A stretch of 47,402 nucleotides of DNA from Saccoglossus kowalevskii (Eukaryota; Hemichordata; Enteropneusta; Harrimaniidae). The notes beneath the pieces are model-generated. The model did not search any database and had not been told where the DNA came from. It saw nothing but the letters and a program-made list of their open reading frames with translations. The stretch covers positions 40,135 through 87,536 of the forward strand of contig NW_003148274.1 of assembly GCF_000003605.2 (NCBI RefSeq), read 5' to 3'. The translations under genes and the position numbers were made by a program. This document shows, one piece after another, positions 24,213-31,000 of this stretch (its first letter is position 1; each line of letters starts with the position of its first letter).

Positions 24213-24362
24213 TGTGGTCGATGTGGAGTGAACTATCGTCGCCCCTGTCATTTGAGAGCACTGTGACCCGGAGTAGAGTATGCTTGAACGAAGGGATGGT
24301 GAATGTTGATAATGGTTGTATGGGTGAGACGGTGGAATCAAAAAATGTTGTCATACACTCAT
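24213..24362 (+). CDS. Degenerate thrombospondin type 1 repeat exon (TSR2)
   Basis: The exon has good splice sites (TCTTTGTAG| and T|GTGAGT), is phase 1-1 and 150 bases long, and directly follows TSR1 by about 290 bases. It keeps the TSR framework WSMWSE, then VTRSRVC and DNGCMGE, but the first, second and fifth canonical cysteines are absent. The sixth could be restored only if the next exon supplies the last two bases of a Cys codon (the exon ends with T). The retained pair corresponds to C3-C4, a known TSR disulfide, whereas both C1 and C5, which pair with each other, are gone together. The open frame over 49 codons argues for a maintained, structurally altered module rather than random decay. 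The CSVTCG-type fucosylation site is also gone. Confidence 0.7.
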
Positions 24363-24811
24363 GTGAGTAAAGGAAATGTCATTAAACTGCATAAAAATGT
24401 TCATAATGCATATTAAGAAAATATAGATATGGGTTAGTTGTAAATAAAGCGTCAAAAAGTTCAGCTACGGACACATAAACGTGTGTTGCCTCTATGTGCG
24501 TGTTGAGCTTAAGCATTTATCAAACAAATTCAAATTCCAAAAATGATGAATATAATATTGAGTCCATAAACGTGCAGTTGAAATAGCACATGTCCAATGT
24601 TAAATCTGTCTTAGTAGTCTGGAAATCATATATACTTTGCACTTACTTCCCAAATGTTATACCTACAACAATGTACCGCATTTAACAACATTCTTTTTTA
24701 TGCTAACTCTAGATTCGGTTCCAAGTAGAATAAACATGAATGAAAAATATATCGAATTATTCATTTCACAGGGTAACCTTACATAGTGACAGCAGAACAC
24801 AGACAATGCCA

Positions 24812-24859
24812 ACGTGGTATTCAGACAAAGTGGATTTCTTTATGTCACAGGTAATCGCC
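24812..24859 (+). CDS. Weak exon candidate between TSR2 and TSR3
   Basis: After several AG acceptors in a row (including GTGACAG before 24812), a short segment reads RQCQRGIQTKWISLC up to a donor CACAG|GTAATC. Read this way it enters in phase 1 but leaves in phase 2, and no following exon accepts phase 2. Read in another frame it leaves in phase 0, which would suit 25262 or 25533, but then it cannot be entered from TSR2. It may be the remnant of a further TSR-like or CCP-like module. I list it because the donor is good and the peptide has two cysteines and a tryptophan. Confidence 0.15.
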
Positions 24860-25261
24860 GTATACTCTTATTACACTTATCACTGACGATTAATTGGCAT
24901 TTGAATCGATACGGTTACGTAATGTTGATCTGAGTGAAATGTTTTCTTCTCGATACATAATTAATTTTAGCAAAGCAGATTTTAGCAAAGATAATTTGTC
25001 AGGACACGATATGAGTTTAATTACAGTCTATACATTAAATTCACCTGTTATATAGCATATCCAAGTCAACATTCTGTAGTGTCCAAAATCAAAAATATAT
25101 TTTTGAAGAAAAACAAAAATCGTACCTCAAAGTACTGTCTCTTGTAGCACTAAAGCACACAATGATCTGTCGTGACGTCATCTAGACTCGAATATGCATT
25201 CCAAGAAAGAATATTCCTTTGGTTTATCATCGCGTTTGTAGTTTTATTTTCTTCTTTCAAG

Positions 25262-25465
25262 GGAAGTAGACAATCTGACATTTGCGATGAGTGTATGAAT
25301 ATTTGTAGGTCTAATCATGTAATAGTTATTTCTCATTTTATGGATTATGGCGAGTACTGTAGAGTACGTCAGTGCTGTGTGTATGCTTATTCTCCATACA
25401 GTAATGATACAGAAATTTATTATAATAAATGTACATTTAGATACTGGTATGTCCAACTCAAGTAA
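25262..25465 (+). CDS. Cysteine-rich exon candidate with its own stop
   Basis: A near-ideal acceptor, TTTTCTTCTTTCAAG, precedes 25262 and opens a phase 0 frame that runs to a TAA at 25463-25465. The peptide has seven cysteines in a compact pattern, DICDECMNIC followed by GEYCRVRQCC and a last one in YYNKC, unlike EGF, TSR or CCP spacing. AATAAA-type signals occur about 150 bases after the stop, so it could be an alternative terminal exon giving a shorter soluble isoform. The frame also extends upstream through a hydrophobic run (FLWFIIAFVVLF) starting from GTG at 25172, so a tiny secreted peptide is another reading. I do not recognise the cysteine pattern. It is not needed for the main chain, since TSR2 joins TSR3 in phase 1. 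Confidence 0.3.
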   Translation, partial: GSRQSDICDECMNICRSNHVIVISHFMDYGEYCRVRQCCVYAYSPYSNDTEIYYNKCTFRYWYVQLK

Positions 25466-25532
25466 TTTCCCCGTGATGCAGGCTGTAATAAGTGGCCTAA
25501 ATTGTAATGGCGATTAAGAATCTTTTTTTCAG

Positions 25533-25599
25533 TGTTCACGACAAAAACTTGCAATCAGCTCGCCGTATGATCATTATGTAACGGTCACGTTTAAAGTAG
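25533..25599 (+). CDS. Short exon candidate resembling the first half of a CCP
   Basis: The acceptor is strong (TCTTTTTTTCAG) and the donor is GTAG|GTATGT, with phase 0 in and phase 1 out. The peptide starts CSRQKLAISS and ends YVTVTFKV. Its V-x-F strand resembles the middle of a sushi/CCP module, with the second cysteine replaced by Val. If TSR3 were skipped, its phase 1 end would join 26359, which encodes the second half of a CCP. No upstream exon with a convincing phase 0 donor was found except possibly 25262 or the 24.8 kb segment, so inclusion is uncertain. Confidence 0.25.
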
Positions 25600-25818
25600 G
25601 TATGTCTCATTGACGCAAATAAACGCCCTTTTCATTCTTTAAATAAATACATCAGCCATATTTCTTTTTTTTTTAGTTTTGCTGTATTTAGTTCAGACAA
25701 ATCGTGTTATATTGCCAATAGATACAAAATACGATAATAAATCATTAATCACGTTTAATGAGGAAATGTGTTCGATTTGTACTGACGTCATCACAGCTTC
25801 ACGTTTTAATTTTTACAG

Positions 25819-25995
25819 ATAATAGTTTTGGTGAATGGAACGCTTGGAGTTCCTGTTCTGTAACGTGTGGATGGGGATTCCAAACGAGGTCACGACCTTG
25901 TGCTAATTCCTCTAACCTTGCCTATGTGGAATATAATGGTTGTTCACCAGGAGACTTACATGAACGGAAAGGATGCGTGCGTGTCAAGGCATGTG
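25819..25995 (+). CDS. Thrombospondin type 1 repeat exon (TSR3), canonical
   Basis: Acceptor AATTTTTACAG and donor TGTG|GTGAGC; phase 1-1; 177 bases, 59 codon equivalents. This is a textbook TSR: EWNAWSSC (W-x-x-W, C-mannosylation pattern), CSVTCGWG (O-fucosylation consensus), the QTRSRPC strand, then NGC, KGC and KAC. All six cysteines are present, so C1-C5, C2-C6 and C3-C4 can form. It is the best preserved of the three TSRs. The phase 1 flanks allow it to be skipped without a frameshift. Its join from TSR2 gives a Tyr codon and its join to the half-CCP exon gives Ala, with no stop created. Confidence 0.92.
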
Positions 25996-26101
25996 GTGAG
26001 CACAATCTGAATACTTTGTCATTCCGCATTGATTTTACTTAGATAACAATTAAATAAAGACAATATGTTTACATAACATATCCCCTTAATCTCCTTACGA
26101 T

Positions 26102-26104
<3 letters not shown>

Positions 26105-26152
<48 letters not shown>
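26105..26152. repeat. (TA)n microsatellite
   Basis: A pure run of about 24 TA dinucleotides in the intron between TSR3 and the half-CCP exon. Confidence 0.95.
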
Positions 26153-26155
<3 letters not shown>

Positions 26156-26358
26156 CTCAAACCATTTATTGTTACAAGCAATGTATTATGTGTGTGTATG
26201 TGGATAACATTTGGAAATGCATTTAGTAAATTCACATACTAATGCCACTCACAACTCTCCTTATTTATTTTGAGAATGTTCAATACCAATCATCGATAAC
26301 GGTTTTTCTGAGCACAATTTAACTTAACACGTTATGTGTTATCCTGGGTTTTCCTTAG

Positions 26359-26418
26359 CTGGGAATGATGTAATTAAATGTATCAATGGCAAATGGACTT
26401 CACTGCCGACATGTGAAG
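26359..26418 (+). CDS. C-terminal half of a CCP/sushi domain
   Basis: A 60-base phase 1-1 exon with acceptor TTTTCCTTAG and donor GAAG|GTGGGA. The peptide GNDVIKCINGKWTSLPTC matches the second half of a CCP module: the Gly-Asn turn, the third cysteine, G-x-W, the proline and the fourth cysteine. CCP modules mediate protein binding in complement-like and adhesion proteins. The first half, with cysteines one and two, is not present between TSR3 and this exon. Either it lies in an unrecognised exon (25533 is a weak candidate), or the half module is retained as is, leaving two cysteines that may pair with each other. Confidence 0.75.
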
Positions 26419-26790
26419 GTGGGACAGAAATGATTTATTGGTTAAGGATGATGACACATTTTCCCTATTCCCAAAACAGATCTGTGTAAAAATATAGATT
26501 GTTGAAAAATTACAAAATAATATAAAATTATAGGCTTAACACTGACAAATATCTTTAGTGGCGGTGGAGTGTGTAGTAATTAACTGTAGATTGAATTTAA
26601 TTACTGTTATAAATTATCCTTGTAGCCTTGGGGTTACGCTCTGATACTGATAGTCATACCAAAGTTTAGTCAATTTGATGGAACTTTTGAATATGATCAT
26701 TGATTAGTTAAGAAGTTGTTAACTTCAATTTTAGCAGTTCATACAAATGAGTTTGAATATGTAGTACATGTCATATGTGATTACTATGTT

Positions 26791-26850
26791 AATATGTGTT
26801 AATATGTGTTAATATATGTTAATATATGTTAATATATGTTAATATATGTT
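26791..26850. repeat. 10-base tandem array, six copies
   Basis: Two copies of AATATGTGTT followed by four copies of AATATATGTT, and then AATATATTTACAG, the acceptor of the EGF exon at 26864. The array replaces the usual pyrimidine-rich and branch-point region of this 3' splice site. Confidence 0.95.
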
Positions 26851-26863
26851 AATATATTTACAG

Positions 26864-26980
26864 CTATTGACGAATGTCTGATTGATAATGGTGGTTGTAT
26901 TGATCCGTGCACTAATGGCATTGGTAATTTTACTTGTAGCTGTTTTAATGGACGAGTTATGAGACCAGGGGGATGCTATT
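26864..26980 (+). CDS. EGF-like domain exon with hydroxylation motif
   Basis: Acceptor ATATATTTACAG and donor CTATT|GTAAGT; phase 1-1; 117 bases. It encodes an EGF-CA type module: IDECLIDNGGC, then DPC, FTCSC and a final RPGGC, six cysteines in all. The segment CTNGIGNFTCSC satisfies the Asp/Asn beta-hydroxylation consensus C-x-D/N-x4-F/Y-x-C-x-C. The first calcium ligand position is Ala (from the split codon) rather than Asp or Asn, so calcium affinity may be weakened. An N-glycosylation sequon NFT lies in the same strand. The acceptor sits 13 bases after a six-copy 10-base tandem array. Confidence 0.9.
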
Positions 26981-28099
26981 GTAAGTACCAGAAATCGATT
27001 TTATAATTGCATAATTTTACCTGAACTGCTCGTACATATTTTTTGAGGTACTCATTGTGTCGTGTCAAAACAATCTTGTATGTTTTATATGGAGCATTCA
27101 CATACACAAATATATACATAATCTGCTGACAATAAACTTAATGAATACTAAATTTAATCCATAAAGTAAGGTGTGACATAATGTTTCAAGTTAATGACCA
27201 ACTGTACCTTTTTGTTTTACATACTGGTATATATGTACCTATTTGACAGATGTGTTTTAAATGATAATATTATATGCGACCATCACAAGTAAACGCTTTC
27301 TCGCCATTGCTTTGTCCATTCATGACTTTTTTTGTGAAACTAGTAGTGTGGATCTATAGAATTGTAACATCGTGGTAACTATTTATTGTTAAAACAAATT
27401 TTATTTCATATTATTATTAATAAAACACTAAAATTTAACAAGAAATGATATTTAAAATGAGACAATTATGGTAATCTGTTTAAGCTGTTCATTTATTTCA
27501 TTCTTCATTGCAACGTTTGATTTTGCTTGCACTTGTAAACGATTGCAGAAATTTATTCTCCGCAATAGTCCGACAATAATTATTTACTTGGCAATTGAAC
27601 ATATGAGCATCCACTTGCATAAATATTGCTGCAAGTAGATAGAACTTCAGGGTTAGGTTTACTGTACGGAATTGGGTACATCTACCAGTGGCGTTTTTCT
27701 GTAAATAATTGTACGACAACGCCTTCTCCTTCAAGCGGCTCATGTATATTAGTGAGACATTCCAGCTAAATTTTCCAAGCACTGTCCTCAATTAACATTA
27801 GAACATTAACTCACTACTTGAAATAAAAATAATCACTACCATTCGCTGGTTTGATGTACACAAGACTGCACACAATTACATGCAGTATTGAGATGGGCAC
27901 CCACAGAATTCACACTGGACAGGGGGGGTCTTTCACTGCTAGAATAGGGTAGACAAGGCAATAGTACTGGAAATGGAATACACACACCAATATATAAAAT
28001 TAAAGCTTCTGGCTTTAATACCTTTCAAAATAATTTCAAGAAAAAAAGCACAGAAATGTACAATAAATAAATTCACCGAAACGGGGGATTGCCTAGGGA

Positions 28100-28560
28100 A
28101 GTGTGCATCGGTAATAGGATGTATAAATAGATGACAGTCAATGGCTTCTGCGACGCAATGACGAAGAAATACAGGAGTCTTGCTTGCAGAGGAACTGATG
28201 ATAGCAGGAGATCGCAGAGCAGTTCATACAAGTTTCACAAAACAATGATTGAAGCATGTATCACTTGTATCACTCGCAGCAGCAACAACAAGTGCCCAGT
28301 CCAGCCTATATATAGGCATAAATGGCCAAGATTCAGGTACATCACCAGGGTTTGCACACGAGCCAACCAGATTGTGGTCTTCCTAGCAGCTGTCTCACAT
28401 ACGCAAGTCCGTTGATCGTAAATACCTTTGTTATGTAAATCATAAGCCCACCTGGTAGATTCCAATATTCTATCCAGAGTTGTAAACAAATATGACCTGT
28501 CAATCACCTGTATGACAGTTATCACACTACGATGCACACCGTTTCTTTCCATGATTTCAT
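28100..28560. other. Intron segment with long overlapping ORFs on both strands, possible element relic
   Basis: Within the intron between the EGF and lectin exons, this segment is less AT-rich than its surroundings and is open on both strands for about 95-105 codons. It is preceded by polyadenylation-like CAATAAATAAA. No motif of a transposase or reverse transcriptase is visible. A decayed mobile element is the simplest reading. Confidence 0.3.
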
Positions 28561-28703
28561 TTGCAGGATTTGAGATATTATGACATAGAAATTAATAACT
28601 AATAAATAAAGTAATCAAACAGTAATTATTGCAGACCAGGTTTTCACTGATAATTTATTCTTGTTGCATCATTATTAAAATAAAAAATTGCTATACTTTC
28701 TAG

Positions 28704-28977
28704 ATGTGGGACCCACTGTAGGATGTTCAAGATATTTAATGTCATCCAAAGGTGCATCATGGCAAGACGCAAAGACAAAGTGTACTGAATTAAATGGGAC
28801 ACTGGCAATCTTTAACTCTGAAGCAAAGGGCTCCGCAATAAACGCATACATCTCGCCTGTTCAGACAGGTGAAAACTGGATTGGTATGCAGAAAGTTTTA
28901 GGCCAGTATCAATGGATAGATGGTACACCAGATAGCATTACCGGGCATTGGTGGCCTTATTACCCTAAAGGCAAGGA
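28704..28977 (+). CDS. C-type lectin-like domain, N-terminal exon
   Basis: Acceptor ACTTTCTAG, entered in phase 1. The peptide contains CTLD landmarks in order: VGCSRYL, the helix WQDAKTKC with the first core cysteine, NGTLAIFNS, then NWIGM, QWIDGTPD and a GHWWPYYP loop. The end is uncertain. A donor GA|GTGTGT after 28977 leaves phase 2 and joins the 29884 exon to give K-E-Y-C, matching the usual E-x-C of CTLDs. A second phase 2 donor after 28989 is also possible. Unspliced, the frame stops at 29003. The calcium-site loop lacks EPN or QPD, so classical mannose- or galactose-type binding is not predicted; the ligand could be a protein or a non-canonical glycan. Confidence 0.85.
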
Positions 28978-29146
28978 GTGTGTCTGTGGGTCAGCGAACC
29001 AATGAAAAAAGTAATATAGTATCTATTAAATTACTCCAGACAGACACATAGACACATGTCCGGGATATAAACTTATATAAATGTAATACTTATTATCAGT
29101 GAAACCATGACATTACGTCACCGTGTTTATTATGCTTATTTACCAG

Positions 29147-29190
29147 TGAAGTGTGGATTGGCGTCACCCACAGACAAGATCGCAATGATG
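29147..29190 (+). pseudogene. Orphan CTLD middle-exon fragment
   Basis: Acceptor TTTACCAG and donor GATG|GTAGTA bound a 44-base segment reading EVWIGVTHRQDRND. This is the conserved WIG strand of a C-type lectin domain, already present in the 28704 exon. It would be entered in phase 2 but leaves in phase 1, so it cannot be inserted between 28704 and 29884 without breaking the frame. A second short piece, YDGNPVYRS at 29294-29320, looks like the following W-x-D-G-x-P strand. Together they look like remnants of another lectin domain copy within this intron. An alternative exon is possible but not supported by phase. Confidence 0.45.
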
Positions 29191-29883
29191 GTAGTACTGA
29201 TTTGACGTTCTGAGAAATTACTCTCTGTCAACCATACATTAAATTATTTATTATTTTTGTTGTTATATCATAAACCTGTCTTTTTAAATTAGATATGATG
29301 GTAATCCTGTGTATAGATCTCAAATTAGACATACAAAATAGCAGTACCCTTATACATGCTACAGTAACTTCCCATAAATTGTCAGTGTTAATTACTCCTT
29401 ACATATACAGTTGGGAAATTCCACATACCAATGTCATGTATGGTCGACTAGACATGGACATTCACTTGCTTTCATCGTGACTACACTTTGCTATATAATT
29501 CACGGTAATTTATAGACCATGGCTAGATTTTTTAAATGTATATACAGCTTTACGGTAAACGAGCCATTTAAGTGAAGAGCCGTACAAGCGCACCCAAATT
29601 CATAACATATAATCCAAGTCACAGTTTGCATTTTTTCGAACACTCCGTGGAATACTGGTAGTTGTTGTCTCGACATATGTGTAAACATACAATTCTGTAT
29701 CAAAATATCAAACATATCATTACAAGTTAAATTGAATTGATATTTCGTCTTACTCACTGATGTAAAGAATTATAACTATGACAATAGCATTAGCTTCCTT
29801 TGTGTCAATTGTCTTTCCCTACAGAAACGGGAATGTACTTGAAGATAATAGTAACTAACTATTTTATTCGTTCCACTTGCTAG

Positions 29884-29957
29884 ATACTGCAAACAAATGA
29901 TTCCATTTTGGGATGCATTATGTGGCTTACAATACCATTACCTGTGTGAAAAAAACG
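29884..29957 (+). CDS. C-type lectin-like domain, C-terminal exon
   Basis: Acceptor CACTTGCTAG, entered in phase 2, with donor AACG|GTAAAT leaving phase 1. The peptide YCKQMIPFWDALC then YLCEKN is the closing part of a CTLD: a second-core cysteine, the W-x-D/N-x-x-C motif (here FWDALC) and the terminal C-E-K. Joined to 28704-28977 it gives a domain with all four core cysteines. The phase 2 intron inside the lectin domain is the only non-phase 1 junction in the distal part of the gene. The phase 1 donor implies at least one more exon, unless the intron is retained and the frame ends shortly downstream. Confidence 0.85.
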
Positions 29958-30484
29958 GTAAATATCAATCATTAAAAATCATCACTCCTTTTTGGGAAGT
30001 AATAATTCACTTCAACAATTATTTGATATAAATAACTCTCTAACATAGGGTAATTCTTATTTGCCCTGGTAAATGATTTTAATTTATCATGGCCTTAATT
30101 TGCTTGGCAAAATAATTACTGCAAAGTAAGACAGTACAGTCGGAGTGCATACTTTGGAATATCCTCGTAATAACCGTATTATTGTACATTTGTGTGGGGT
30201 CCGGTCAAACCATGGGAGCAGTCATGTTTGTTTTTTATTATTAGAAGACTCTTACGCGCGTAATCGTTCCATACTTGGAATTCGCGTTTCCTAATATGGT
30301 TTGATAAAAATACCCAGTAGCGCAAAACTTATGGCACCCTGTAACTTATGGCGTTACGGTGAAAACAATACTCATGCAAAATGAATGCATGTGTTAATGT
30401 TCTAAATCTAATAATCGAATTTATTTAATTTCCATTCCTTTTTTACTTACAATATTATATCAAAACGTTGTTTGTTGCTACAAG

Positions 30485-30729
30485 AAGGTGGAGACAACAG
30501 TTTTCTGGCCGATAATGATGTGAAAGTTACAAATATTATTTATAACATTTCAAATCATGGTAATTTTAAGGTGGAATCAATTATATTCAAGAAACATGAG
30601 CTTGGGTGTGATCTACTTGATATTCTGTTATTATCTCTTTATTTTAACAGTATGTTAAGCCAAGAAGTGCAGACAAAATCGTGGTTTGTATATAATGAAG
30701 ACGATTTCAGCCAATATGGTCGTGTGTGA
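30485..30729 (+). CDS. Candidate 3' terminal exon
   Basis: A phase 1 entry after GCTACAAG continues an open frame of about 80 codons to a TGA at 30727-30729. The peptide begins GGDNSFLADNDVK, contains a single cysteine and a moderately hydrophobic run (LLDILLLSLYF), and ends acidic (YNEDDFSQYGRV). It matches no domain I know. An AATAAA at 30995-31000 lies about 270 bases beyond the stop. The acceptor is mediocre: its pyrimidine tract is interrupted. The phase and position after the lectin domain suit a terminal exon, but a chance ORF is equally possible. Confidence 0.25.
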
Positions 30730-30994
30730 AAAAATGATGACATTACCTATTACTTGACTTAAATAATACTAAAACACCCGGTAACGTGACAGTGTACCAC
30801 ACACGCAAACATCACCAACTATCCCAGTTCAGGGGATTTATTGTAACATTTTTGAATTTTGTTAGAATTCTTTTTAATTTTACATACTATTATTTTGATC
30901 TATTATGGTTACTTTAAGTTGTCAACCAGCATCAGCAGTTATCACTCTGTTTAATGATTGGTGGATTTTGTGTATTTTGCATATATTTATGCAA

Positions 30995-31000
30995 AATAAA
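30995..31000 (+). promoter_or_regulatory. Candidate polyadenylation signal AATAAA
   Basis: A canonical AATAAA lies about 270 bases after the candidate stop at 30729 and is followed by T-rich sequence (TGTTTGTATAATTTATTTG). AATAAA is frequent by chance in AT-rich DNA, so this depends on the terminal exon being right. Confidence 0.25.

Larger units (their letters stand above)
16925..30729 (+). other. Multi-exon mosaic gene: PAN-EGF-TSR-TSR-TSR-halfCCP-EGF-CTLD (overall model)
   Basis: Gene-level model assembled from exons with matching frames and splice sites. Supported chain: 19479 (or 19475)-19754, 20096-20231, 23750-23923, 24213-24362, 25819-25995, 26359-26418, 26864-26980, 28704-28977 and 29884-29957. 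Junction phases are 0 after PAN, 1 at every junction from the EGF to the lectin domain, 2 inside the lectin domain, then 1. No in-frame stop arises at these joins. Every module is extracellular and disulfide-bonded, so the product should enter the secretory pathway. No transmembrane segment was found in the supported exons, so it may be secreted, or anchored by an unseen exon. The modules are those of adhesion, matrix and innate-recognition proteins; I do not recognise this exact architecture. The outer limits (first exon at 16925, last exon ending 30729) are weak. Cassettes at 20914, 25262 and 25533 may be included or alternative. Confidence 0.7.

Noticed and set aside
28235-28552. 105-codon minus-strand ORF in the intron before the lectin exon
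   Set aside because: No transposase or other motif; overlapping plus-strand ORF of similar length; reported only as a possible element relic.
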